Positions 9,086 to 16,973 of a stretch of DNA of 64,000 nt are shown one piece after another. How positions within the stretch are numbered: the stretch's first letter is position 1; every line of letters begins with the position of its first letter. The notes under the pieces were generated by a model. The model worked only from the letters and a program-made list of their open reading frames with translations. It had not been told where the DNA came from and did no database searches. The position numbers and the translations under genes are program-made. Origin of the DNA: Bacteroides_D sp963540065 (GTDB taxonomy: Bacteria; Bacteroidota; Bacteroidia; Bacteroidales; CAJPTX01); the NCBI GenBank assembly GCA_963540065.1, contig CAUTNK010000009.1, forward strand, positions 1-64,000, read 5' to 3'.

Positions 9086-11416
9086 CTAAAACTTCAGGAT
9101 ACCCGAATCTGTATCACTATTTTGGATAGAGGCTTCACCTCCGTTGTAGTGACGTCCGGTAGCGAAGTTCCAACTGATATAGACTCCAACCACATTAGCC
9201 ATTGACGGAACTTGTAGATCCTGTTTATAGCTATGGAGGGCATTGATCTGCTCAATTTGTTGTCGCTTGCCGTACGGTAGAAATAGATTGGCTGCATTCA
9301 AACCAAAAGTCCATGCACCCAGTCGGTAGCGTAGCATGAGCATGAGGTTTGGGCTGTTGATAGTTATCATCTCACCCGAGAGTGACTTATCCTCATTATA
9401 ATAAGTTGCGGTTACGTTCCAGTCGCCCAGTGAGAAATCTGCCTCCACCGACAGATGTGGATTGTGTAAGTGATGTTTATAGAGCTCGTTAGCAACTGTC
9501 ATATAAATATAAGTAAACGTGCTTGTTAGGGTCAGAATATCAGGCAAAATACCCCAACGTATAGCAAACGTACCCCAAGTATCCGAACTGTTACCGATAT
9601 TAGCATAACTATACCTGAAGGTTTTAGTGCCATCTGCTTCTGTAGTACGATCTACAATAGAGACAATGGGCTTGATAGCGTACGTATTACCGACTTGAGT
9701 TACCATGATGAAGGCTTTGCCCAAAAATGCTCTGATTGTAAGACTATTATCGAATTTATGAAACGCTTTTAGATCGGGATTACCAGAGTGAACCTCCCAT
9801 GCATTAGGTCGCTGATTTACACTACTAAGCATCGCGAGCGTGGGGGCACTCGGGTCAATTCGGAAGTTATACTGAAGGTTCCAATTCTTAATAGGTAAGG
9901 TCATAGAAAGACGGGGGCGGAAAATCCACGAGTTTGTTGCCATTGAACCTTGCCGCGTGTCTAACATACTTACTCCTAGCCCTAAATTGTAGCGTAAAGC
10001 ACTCAGACGTCCTGCCATCTGACCAAAGAAGTATACGTCGTGGTTATTGAGGCTATTGTCGGTTATTCCAGACCCCAAATACCTGTTTTTTGTTATGCTA
10101 TATAAGTAACGACCACCCAAACTAAGCTCAATATTGTCTAGCTCTTGTTCGTAACGAAGCTCGTTAATAACCGATTTCTTATCTCCCTTAGTCGTGTAAG
10201 CGTAGTTTCGCGCCCCGTATGTAGGATGCTCTTCGCTATACTGATAGCCGTAGTCGGTGTCAATATACGTTCCGTGCAAGTTGTAGGCGAGCATAGAACT
10301 GTTTGTTAGCATTTGAAGATAAAACAAGTCTAACTGCGGCGATATGTAATTCTCTGTAGGCGATGTAGTTGCTTTGTAAGGAGTAAGTCCGCTCTCTGTA
10401 ATCTGTTGCGAAACGCTACGATGGGTGCTATTGTACCAATTAGCTGCCAGTGCTACGTTGAAAATATGTGCCCCAGATTTAGTATGGTTATAGTGAATAG
10501 TAGCCTTATTGGAATCGAAGCGAAGCGGACGTTCGATACCCGCTTTATCGATATCGTGTGTCTCGGTATCGCTAAGTTTGTATTGATCTTTCTGCGAGAT
10601 ACTACGTCTTTTAACACTTGTATAGGTATTATCTAGCACGAGACCGAATTCTGACTGTTTGTAATTGTAGCGCACAAATGCAAAGTTCTCGCCACCAAAG
10701 GTCGTAACAGCATTGGTGAGATTAATGCCACCCTGTACACCAGACTCTGGGTTCTTAACGTACACCTTAATAACAGCACCCAGAGGTTCGGATCCGTACT
10801 CTACTCCGGGCGAATCTATATACTCAACCCTTTGGACACGTGACGAACGGAGGGTAAGCAATTCTTCTACTGAGGCTCGTTTTTCATTGATTAAAACCAA
10901 AACCTCGTCGTTCCCTACCGTCTTGATAGTACGATGTATGATATCTACTTTAAGGTCGGGTATCATCAATTTTTTAACGAAGTCATAACCCGTATCAGAC
11001 TGCGTAAGTGCCGCCTTGGATGGGAATATTGTATAGCCATTAGCCAGTACTTTCCCTTCCCCTCTTATAGTAACATCCTCAAGCATTTCCGACTGCGTAC
11101 GCATTTGTAGTGTGCCCAGATCCATATTGGCATCTGAAAGAGAGAGTAATTGCTCTACTGAGGTAAAGCCCACCATAGAGGCGACGAGACGATACTGCTG
11201 ATTGCGATCGAGCTCTTTGACAGAAATTACGAAAATTCCCTTGTTGTTAGTTACGGCACCAGAGACCTGTTCACCCTGGCTATTAAGAAGTTGGACATTC
11301 ACAAGCTCCAGTGGGGTTTCGGAGTTTGTGACATCCACTACACGCCCTTTTAAGGTTTGCGCAAAAAGCGAGGTCGAGGTAAGGAGACACAGAATTAAGT
11401 ATATAAATCTACGCAT
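9086..11416 (-). CDS. Outer-membrane beta-barrel protein of the RiPP operon (TonB-receptor-like)
   Basis: A 776-residue outer-membrane protein. A signal peptide (about 1-19, ending LFA-Q) is followed by a carboxypeptidase-regulatory-like beta-sandwich (GRVVDVTNSETPLELVNV, about 22-110), a plug-like domain (about 115-225) and a large barrel ending in an amphipathic strand and a terminal phenylalanine (SGILKF). It fits the 'outer membrane beta-barrel family' often annotated as TonB-dependent receptor. I see no clear TonB box. The ATG at 11416 overlaps the stop of the radical SAM gene by 8 bp (ATGCGTAG), a sign of translational coupling; an upstream in-frame start would overlap that gene further. 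No TolC is encoded here, so this barrel may be the outer-membrane exit, or a receptor for the product. Both roles are inference. Confidence 0.75.
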   Translation of the reverse strand: MRRFIYLILCLLTSTSLFAQTLKGRVVDVTNSETPLELVNVQLLNSQGEQVSGAVTNNKGIFVISVKELDRNQQYRLVASMVGFTSVEQLLSLSDANMDLGTLQMRTQSEMLEDVTIRGEGKVLANGYTIFPSKAALTQSDTGYDFVKKLMIPDLKVDIIHRTIKTVGNDEVLVLINEKRASVEELLTLRSSRVQRVEYIDSPGVEYGSEPLGAVIKVYVKNPESGVQGGINLTNAVTTFGGENFAFVRYNYKQSEFGLVLDNTYTSVKRRSISQKDQYKLSDTETHDIDKAGIERPLRFDSNKATIHYNHTKSGAHIFNVALAANWYNSTHRSVSQQITESGLTPYKATTSPTENYISPQLDLFYLQMLTNSSMLAYNLHGTYIDTDYGYQYSEEHPTYGARNYAYTTKGDKKSVINELRYEQELDNIELSLGGRYLYSITKNRYLGSGITDNSLNNHDVYFFGQMAGRLSALRYNLGLGVSMLDTRQGSMATNSWIFRPRLSMTLPIKNWNLQYNFRIDPSAPTLAMLSSVNQRPNAWEVHSGNPDLKAFHKFDNSLTIRAFLGKAFIMVTQVGNTYAIKPIVSIVDRTTEADGTKTFRYSYANIGNSSDTWGTFAIRWGILPDILTLTSTFTYIYMTVANELYKHHLHNPHLSVEADFSLGDWNVTATYYNEDKSLSGEMITINSPNLMLMLRYRLGAWTFGLNAANLFLPYGKRQQIEQINALHSYKQDLQVPSMANVVGVYISWNFATGRHYNGGEASIQNSDTDSGILKF

Positions 11417-12767
11417 GATTCGTTTGTTTTTTAAGAGATGCAACCAGTTCAGCCCACTTTTGGGGTGAACGCCTTAGTTCGGTTATTTGCAAAAGTGCTT
11501 CTTCAAAATGCTGTTTATTAGCTTCACAAGCATCTGTATCGGGAAGAGACCTGAATATCTTTTCCTCTTCGGAGTAAAACCAAAGTCGTGCACAGCCGCC
11601 ACAAAGAGTTCGTGCCCAACATGCAGAGCACGATTCATTGGATTTTAACGACTTGGTTAAGTAAAAATGATCCCTGTCAAAAATCGATGAGTTGAATATA
11701 TTCTCCCCAGATATATTACCCAGATAGTCATTCGCCTCGCCCGTGTTCATGTGGCAAGGGTAGATGTCGCCATCAACCGAGATTGAGAATATGTCTTTGG
11801 CGATCGGACACATCTCGCCTCGTTGTTTATACACAATCTTCGGGAGTACATCCCAATACGCTTCTTCCTTCCCACGACTCAGGAATTTACCCGAAACTTC
11901 TTTTGTAATAGCCGCCTGCTCCATCCGATACTCGTCATTGACAACACCGTTGATTTGGAATCTCTGCTGCAAATACTCTTGCACTTGTTGCCTCGATACG
12001 CCGCGCTCTATGTGTTGGCGTGTATAGGTAGCTTCGTATCGAACGAGCAAATCCGTTATAGATCGTAACCGATCCATAAACTTTTCTATTACACTAAATG
12101 TACCTTTTCCGTCGACTGTTACCCTATTGATATCGTGCACCATCTGGTCGCCATCAATACTAACGGTAACGAATGAAAAGTACTTCTCTATCAGCGAAAA
12201 GACAGTGTTTGAGGCAATAGTACCATTGGTTATAGCGCCAAACTTTGGTAGATGCGATAGGGTGCCTTCATTAAAACGATGCACTAATTCTTCGCATATG
12301 TACGATATAATAGACGGATTGAGAAATGGCTCGCCACCAAAAAAGACGATTTGACCCACCGAATCAAAATTTTCTACAACAAATGTAACGAATTCCTTCG
12401 CCTGCTTCAACGACATAATCTTGCGCACATCATTGTATCCACCGCCATGTGCATAGCAGTATCTACAGCGCAGATTACAATCGTTCGTTACGTGTAGCGT
12501 GATTCTGGTAACTACCCTTCTGTTAGCATTCGCTTGAGGTGAAGGAAGTGCGACACTATCTAAAGAAGCAAGTTTATTCTGGAGAGACGCAATCTCCTCC
12601 GGAGATATATTTAATTCGGTAGCTATAGCCTCAGGAGAATATCCTTCTTGTAATCGCTCTATACACTTACGTGTCAAAGCATTTACAGTAAATAAACTTA
12701 GCGTTTCTGTATGAAATACGACCTCTCGTTCGCCATCACTTATAAAATGCAACTGATTCGCATTCAT
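11409..12767 (-). CDS. RRE-radical SAM-SPASM peptide maturase
   Basis: A 452-residue enzyme predicted to modify the precursor peptide by radical chemistry. Residues 1-80 look like a PqqD-like winged helix (RiPP recognition element) fused to the enzyme. The radical SAM core has C97-x3-C101-x2-C104 (CNLRCRYC) and the GGEP motif at 144-147. The C-terminal SPASM domain supplies seven cysteines for auxiliary iron-sulfur clusters: C320, C338, C380, C383, C389, C392 and C414. This is the architecture of sactipeptide, ranthipeptide and related maturases. The gene follows the precursor by about 100 bp and overlaps the barrel gene. Bacteroidota 'GG-leader' radical SAM systems are the closest family I know. 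The bond it makes (thioether to alpha, beta or gamma carbon, or carbon-carbon) cannot be read from sequence. Confidence 0.9.
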   Translation of the reverse strand: MNANQLHFISDGEREVVFHTETLSLFTVNALTRKCIERLQEGYSPEAIATELNISPEEIASLQNKLASLDSVALPSPQANANRRVVTRITLHVTNDCNLRCRYCYAHGGGYNDVRKIMSLKQAKEFVTFVVENFDSVGQIVFFGGEPFLNPSIISYICEELVHRFNEGTLSHLPKFGAITNGTIASNTVFSLIEKYFSFVTVSIDGDQMVHDINRVTVDGKGTFSVIEKFMDRLRSITDLLVRYEATYTRQHIERGVSRQQVQEYLQQRFQINGVVNDEYRMEQAAITKEVSGKFLSRGKEEAYWDVLPKIVYKQRGEMCPIAKDIFSISVDGDIYPCHMNTGEANDYLGNISGENIFNSSIFDRDHFYLTKSLKSNESCSACWARTLCGGCARLWFYSEEEKIFRSLPDTDACEANKQHFEEALLQITELRRSPQKWAELVASLKKQTNHA

Positions 12768-12822
12768 ATTGCCACTATCATCATTTCATTGATTGTATGG
12801 GGAGGAAGAAAGGGAAAGTTTA

Positions 12823-12839
12823 CAAAAGGGACTCTCCCT
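12823..12839 (-). terminator. Weak hairpin between precursor and maturase genes
   Basis: On the minus strand AGGGA-GAG-TCCCT forms a 5-bp stem at 12839-12827, followed by TTT. It lies in the 103-bp gap between the precursor and the radical SAM gene. Such partial terminators often let a precursor be made in excess over its enzymes. The stem is short, so this is tentative. Confidence 0.3.
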
Positions 12840-12870
12840 CTCTTTTTTCAATGCAGAAAACTATACAGAC

Positions 12871-13059
12871 CTAGTTTTCTGCAAGTTTTGGTTTCTGGAA
12901 TTTTGGCGGTCTCTCGCTACATTCACCGTTCCATAAACCACAACCACCAGAACTACAATGACCATTAAAGAGACCACAACCATCACTCATAGTCTCTACA
13001 CCACCGCCGAGGTCTTCCAATTCTTGAAGATCCACCTCTTCGAAACTCAGATTGTTCAT
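12871..13059 (-). CDS. RiPP precursor peptide with twin GCGLxNGxC repeats
   Basis: A 62-residue precursor. Residues 1-20 form an acidic leader (MNNLSFEEVDLQELEDLGGG) ending in the double-glycine motif recognised by C39 peptidases. The core of about 42 residues has four cysteines in two copies of one unit: G27-C28-G-L-F-N-G-H-C35 and G39-C40-G-L-W-N-G-E-C47, joined by SSG. Each pair is C-x6-C. A proline/lysine-rich tail (from about residue 48 to N62) follows. The frame is open further upstream to 13176, but the leader consensus places the start at 13059, just after an A-rich stretch. It is the first gene of the operon. The repeated Cys frame suggests two identical rings; an alternative is simple disulfides, as in unmodified class II bacteriocins. 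Confidence 0.88.
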   Translation of the reverse strand: MNNLSFEEVDLQELEDLGGGVETMSDGCGLFNGHCSSGGCGLWNGECSERPPKFQKPKLAEN

Positions 13060-13241
13060 CTTTCGTTTTTTTTTTATTGTTCCCTCTATGACCCATTCAC
13101 AAAGGGCTTTCGACATCAAGGATTCATCGACCTCGTCAAACAAAGAGGGTAGCGCGAATCTCCTCCCCACCTGCAAAACAAACGCACAAACGTTATTTTT
13201 TTATGCCATAACAAAGATCATAATGTTTATATATCCTAGAA

Positions 13242-13282
13242 ATACCCAAAAGGGTACTTTCGCATACCCAAAAGGGTACTTT
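13242..13282. promoter_or_regulatory. Twin palindromic operator between precursor and regulator genes
   Basis: Two exact copies of ATACCCAAAAGGGTACTTT lie at 13242-13260 and 13264-13282. Each contains the inverted repeat TACCC-N4-GGGTA, and their starts are 22 bp apart, about two helical turns. They lie in the 276-bp divergent region between the RiPP precursor (minus) and the LuxR-type regulator (plus). A near-consensus -7 box for the regulator (TATCTTAG, 13297-13304) starts 15 bp after the second copy. The best -7-like match for the precursor is TAACGTTTG at 13195-13187, with one extra base. I infer that this is the binding site of the neighbouring regulator. Confidence 0.65.
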
Positions 13283-13335
13283 TTATCAAGTTTAGCTATC
13301 TTAGCGAAACAATTAACTAGAAGAATTACTAGCAA

Positions 13336-14100
13336 ATGGGTTGTATTTCTGTTTCCGATTTCTTCATAGAGCAAAATCGGATGTGTGCTATTGAGCCGGA
13401 GCTATATCAAAGCGTAGATAGCTACATAGCGACGCTAAAAGCTGTCTCCCGGTTAAGCTACAAATCGTTTTACATTATTGATTATTATAAGCAAAATTTC
13501 TTGTATGTATCTGATAATCCTTTGTTCTTAGCAGGATACTCGATGGATGAAGTGCGCATGTTAGGCTTCAACTTCTATATTCAAACACTAACCCCTGAGG
13601 ATTTGCAAAAATTGATCAACATCAATCGCGCGGGGTTTGAGTTCCTCTATAGGTATCAACAAGCGGACTGGATGCGGTATATGATCTCCTACAATCTTCA
13701 ACTCTATACTGCAAAAAAAGAACAATTGCTAGTAAATCACCAATTAACTCCCCTTCGTATTAGTCCTGATGGGCACCTATGGCTTGCAGTCTGTGCCGTA
13801 TCACTCCCTACTACTCTAGAGGCTCATGACGCATATATCACCTGCACCGAAACCTCAAAGCGCTATGCACTCAAAAGCAATCACCACGAATGGATAGAAC
13901 TGGATTCTATCGAATTGAAAAAAGAAGAACAAATGGTGATTCGTTTAGCCAGTCAAGGTTACAGTACTAATGCGATGGCTTCTGCTATGTACAAGTCTAT
14001 TAATACTATAAAAAAATATCGCAAGGATTTGTTCGAAAAGCTTGGAGTTAGTACAATTAACGAAGCAATTACATATGCAACTTTGTATAAACTAGTTTAA
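13336..14100 (+). CDS. PAS-like/LuxR-type transcriptional regulator of the RiPP operon
   Basis: A 254-residue predicted DNA-binding regulator. The N-terminal part (about 30-170) looks like a PAS fold (FYIIDYYKQNFLYVSDNP then GYSMDEVRMLG), a pattern common in Bacteroidota LuxR-type proteins. The C-terminal 65 residues are a GerE/LuxR helix-turn-helix: LKKEEQMVIRLASQGYSTNAM, then the recognition helix SINTIKKYRKDLFEKLGV. There is no phosphoacceptor receiver domain. It is divergent from the RiPP precursor and shares the twin operator region, so it probably controls that operon and perhaps itself. A second in-frame ATG at 13381 is an alternative start. The signal sensed is unknown. Confidence 0.8.
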   Translation: MGCISVSDFFIEQNRMCAIEPELYQSVDSYIATLKAVSRLSYKSFYIIDYYKQNFLYVSDNPLFLAGYSMDEVRMLGFNFYIQTLTPEDLQKLININRAGFEFLYRYQQADWMRYMISYNLQLYTAKKEQLLVNHQLTPLRISPDGHLWLAVCAVSLPTTLEAHDAYITCTETSKRYALKSNHHEWIELDSIELKKEEQMVIRLASQGYSTNAMASAMYKSINTIKKYRKDLFEKLGVSTINEAITYATLYKLV

Positions 14101-14135
14101 CGCACCCGGTTCGAGTAGTGTTTTTATAATCTTGA

Positions 14136-14486
14136 TTAGTGTAAAGGATCAGACTCAACAGCCTCGCCGTCCAGAATTTCAAAAGTGCGTGCCACAACCT
14201 CAGTAACGCGTCTCGTCTCGCCCGTTGCAGATTCGTGCAGCGATGTTTGCAAACGCCCCTCCACGTACAGGTGCGTGCCTTTTTTAACAAGCCGTTCTGC
14301 CATTTGTGCGGCCTCGCCTACAAAGACCACAGAATGCCACTCCACGCACTGAACTGCCTCTCCGTTCGGCTTATTACGATATTCGTGCGTAGCCAACCGA
14401 ACCCGCGCAAGCCTCTCTACCGCTGTGTAGCGCATTTCCGGCGCCTCGCCCACATAACCGATCAGGATGACTCGGTTAAGTCCCAT
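14136..14486 (-). CDS. ssb: Single-stranded DNA-binding protein
   Basis: A 116-residue OB-fold protein that coats single-stranded DNA in replication and repair. MGLNRVILIGYVGEAPEMRY, 'VRLATHEYRNKPNGEAVQCVEWHSVVFVGEAAQMAERLVKKGTHLYVEGRLQT' and the R-x-V-T-E-V-V-A-R strand are family hallmarks. It is shorter than the main Ssb of many bacteria and lacks a long acidic tail with the DDDIPF tip, ending in ESDPLH. That could mean an accessory Ssb with weak partner recruitment. It converges with the LuxR-type gene and lies upstream of ffh on the same strand, with a 116-bp gap in which I see no clear signal. Confidence 0.9.
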   Translation of the reverse strand: MGLNRVILIGYVGEAPEMRYTAVERLARVRLATHEYRNKPNGEAVQCVEWHSVVFVGEAAQMAERLVKKGTHLYVEGRLQTSLHESATGETRRVTEVVARTFEILDGEAVESDPLH

Positions 14487-14602
14487 ATTTTATTGCTAAT
14501 CAACCAATTGAACTGTAGGAAAGCGTAGCTCGTTACACTTCTCCTACGAAAACAGAACCTACAAACGGGATAGTAGAAGCCTCGCCAATAGTGCGTGTTT
14601 TG

Positions 14603-15937
14603 CTACCTTCTAGCCTTCTTCTTTTGTAGTCTTCCCGCCCCACCTTTTTCCATTTTGCTGACAGTGTGGAGCATCTTACGCATTTCGTCGAACTGCTTTA
14701 TCATCCGGTTTACTTCTGCAATATTGCGTCCGCTTCCCTTAGCAATACGTTGTTTCCGCGATGCGTTGAGCACCTCCGGACGTTGACGCTCGAGAGGGGT
14801 CATAGAGTGTATTATCGCCTCCACACCCTTAAAAGCATCGTTATCTATATCCACATCTTTAAGTGCTTTACCCGCACCTGGCAACATCCCGATGATATCT
14901 TTGATGTTACCCATCTTCTTTAGTTGGTGGATCTGCTCGAGGAAGTCGTTGAAATCGAACTGATTCTTATCAATTTTCCGCTGCAGCTTCTGAGCTTGTT
15001 CCTCGTCATATTGTGCTTGAGCTTTCTCAACAAGCGTTACAATATCTCCTTGCCCGAGGATACGATCGGCCATACGATCGGGATGGAAGAGATCGAGCGC
15101 ATCCATCTTTTCGCCCGTCCCTACGAACTTAATAGGCTTTTTTACGAGTTCGCGAATCGTAAGCGCAGCACCACCACGGGTATCGCCATCTAATTTGGTG
15201 AGTACGACGCCGGTAAAATCTAATCGTTCGTTGAAAGCGACTGCAGTATTTACAGCATCTTGCCCCGTCATAGCATCAACTACAAAGAGGGTTTCGCTGG
15301 GCGATAGGGCATTTTTGAGGTTTGCCACCTCGGTCATCATTTGCTCGTCGACGGCGAGTCGTCCTGCAGTATCGACTATTACAAGGTTACATCCCTGCTG
15401 TTGTGCTGCGAGGAGGGCTTTTTTTGCAATTTCTACCACATTGGTATTTCCAGGCTCCGAATAAAAAGGCACTTGCACCGAATTCGCAACCACTTGCAAC
15501 TGATCAATAGCCGCCGGTCGGTATACGTCGCAAGCCACTAGGAGGGGTAGCCATTGTCCGGAGCTCTTCAGGCGGTTGGCTAATTTTCCGCAAAAAGTCG
15601 TTTTCCCAGACCCTTGCAACCCTGCTACAAGCACTATCGCCGGACTCCCCGCAAGTTTGAGATCCTGTGCTGCAGATCCCATGAGGGTTGTCAGCTCATC
15701 ATGCATAATCTTCACGAGAAGCTGCCCCGGTTGTATGGCGGTAAGTACGTGCTCGCCTAATGCCTTCTCGCGAACGCGATCCGTAAACTCTTTTGCAACA
15801 CGATAGCTAACATCGGCATCTATAAGAGCTCTACGTATATCGCGAACCGTCTCCGCGACATTAAGCTCTGTTATACGACCCTGACCTTTTAATAGCTTAA
15901 AAGAGCGTTCCAGACGCTCAGTAAGGTTCTCAAACAT
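14603..15937 (-). CDS. ffh: Signal recognition particle protein Ffh
   Basis: A 444-residue SRP54-type GTPase that binds signal peptides on ribosomes and delivers them to FtsY. The N domain (1-90) precedes the G domain with GLQGSGKTT (G1, about 108), DTAGRLAVDEQM (G3) and TKLDGDTRGG (G4). The M domain (about 300-444) carries KKMGNIKDIIGMLPG and the RNA-binding region SRKQRIAKGSGRNIAEVNRMIKQFDEM. It ends in a basic KKKARR tail. Length is normal for the family. The universal stress protein gene lies 35 bp upstream on the same strand and may be cotranscribed. The 4.5S RNA gene is not visible in this window. Confidence 0.97.
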   Translation of the reverse strand: MFENLTERLERSFKLLKGQGRITELNVAETVRDIRRALIDADVSYRVAKEFTDRVREKALGEHVLTAIQPGQLLVKIMHDELTTLMGSAAQDLKLAGSPAIVLVAGLQGSGKTTFCGKLANRLKSSGQWLPLLVACDVYRPAAIDQLQVVANSVQVPFYSEPGNTNVVEIAKKALLAAQQQGCNLVIVDTAGRLAVDEQMMTEVANLKNALSPSETLFVVDAMTGQDAVNTAVAFNERLDFTGVVLTKLDGDTRGGAALTIRELVKKPIKFVGTGEKMDALDLFHPDRMADRILGQGDIVTLVEKAQAQYDEEQAQKLQRKIDKNQFDFNDFLEQIHQLKKMGNIKDIIGMLPGAGKALKDVDIDNDAFKGVEAIIHSMTPLERQRPEVLNASRKQRIAKGSGRNIAEVNRMIKQFDEMRKMLHTVSKMEKGGAGRLQKKKARR

Positions 15938-15972
15938 TTATATAACAATTCGTTAAAGGGATAGGATCCGTT

Positions 15973-16839
15973 CTAGTTCCCTTGCGCACGGAACGAGTCG
16001 GTAATACGCACCAGAGTCGGCACAACTACAAGTACGGGTACTGGAGAACTCCGCAGTAGCTTTTGAGCTTTCTCACCAATCATAAAGATAGAAGGCGCCG
16101 ATTTATCTCGCGTAGTAACCAAGATAAGCGAACTCGGGATTCGTTGTGCGTAGCGCGTGGTAGCCTCTACAATATCTCGATCCTCTTCGCGGTAGGTGCA
16201 GTATTGCACACCATTCTTTGCAAAATAATCCTCGCACTGTGCAATGTAGGAATTAAGGCGTTTCTTCTCCTCGGCATCAGCGCCATTATCCGTTGTGAGG
16301 ATATGTACTGGGGCATCCCATACCTTGGCAAGTTGTACGGCAATGGGAGCTTTTTGGCGACTCTCGAAAGTCGTATCGAGTGGGAATACTATATTTTGAA
16401 TCGGTACCGGTACAATTCCGTGTCGGATGGTATAAACAGGCAACTCGGTAGAGGCTAGTATCTTGAGCGTATTACTTCCCAAGAAGAACTCTTCAAAACC
16501 AGAAGCTCCGTGCGTAGAGGTTACAATAACAGCATCTTTGAAAGCCTCGGCTTGTGCCACCACTTCTAGGTAGACTTTCCCTTTTTTTATGATGTAGTCG
16601 AGCTCGATGTCCTCCGGCAATTCTTTGCGAATTTCGGCAAGCAGCTCTTCAAAACCTTTCTCTACGAGGGTACGCTCGTCCTCCGGACCGAGGTGCGCAA
16701 AGTCTGGATGTTTTTTTTGTACATATACCAGTTGTATCGCGGCGTGTGTCTTGGCTGCAAGCACTGTGGCTAGCGCGACACCGTTTCGTGCCTCTTCGGA
16801 AAAGTCGTAAGGAACGATTATGCGCTTCATTTCATTCAC
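15973..16839 (-). CDS. Tandem universal stress protein
   Basis: A 288-residue cytoplasmic protein made of two Usp domains (about 4-145 and 150-280). The first begins KRIIVPYDFSEEARNG and contains VIVTSTHGASGFEEFFLGSNT, the G-x2-G-x9-G(S/T)-type loop linked to ATP binding. The second has LILVTTRDKSAPSIFMIG in that place and seems less complete. Two-domain Usp proteins are common in Bacteroidota. ATG codons at 16839 and 16830 are both possible starts. A TATATTTG box at 16869-16862 lies just upstream. The gene is divergent from folA. Confidence 0.88.
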   Translation of the reverse strand: MNEMKRIIVPYDFSEEARNGVALATVLAAKTHAAIQLVYVQKKHPDFAHLGPEDERTLVEKGFEELLAEIRKELPEDIELDYIIKKGKVYLEVVAQAEAFKDAVIVTSTHGASGFEEFFLGSNTLKILASTELPVYTIRHGIVPVPIQNIVFPLDTTFESRQKAPIAVQLAKVWDAPVHILTTDNGADAEEKKRLNSYIAQCEDYFAKNGVQYCTYREEDRDIVEATTRYAQRIPSSLILVTTRDKSAPSIFMIGEKAQKLLRSSPVPVLVVVPTLVRITDSFRAQGN

Positions 16840-16861
16840 GTATTTAGCTACTTATAGCTTA

Positions 16862-16869
16862 CAAATATA
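16862..16869 (-). promoter_or_regulatory. -7 promoter box TATATTTG for the Usp gene
   Basis: Perfect TAnnTTTG match on the minus strand, 22 bp upstream of the ATG at 16839. It probably drives the Usp gene and possibly ffh. Confidence 0.55.
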
Positions 16870-16936
16870 GTACTGTATTCTGAGTCTAAACATCTTGTAC
16901 AAAAAGATCCTCAGAATTGCTGTGAGCGGGATGCTA

Positions 16937-16944
16937 TATCTTTG
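16937..16944 (+). promoter_or_regulatory. -7 promoter box TATCTTTG for folA-dnaB
   Basis: Perfect TAnnTTTG match 29 bp upstream of the folA ATG. A TTG at 16917-16919 could serve as the -33 element, though the 17-bp gap is short. The two divergent boxes here are 67 bp apart. Confidence 0.6.
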
Positions 16945-16973
16945 CATAAGAAATATGCGGGAGTGCGAGGGAG

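Noticed and set aside
14108..14116. GGTTCGAGT, like a tRNA T-loop
   Set aside because: No acceptor stem, anticodon arm or D arm fits around it, and the upstream side is the end of a coding gene.
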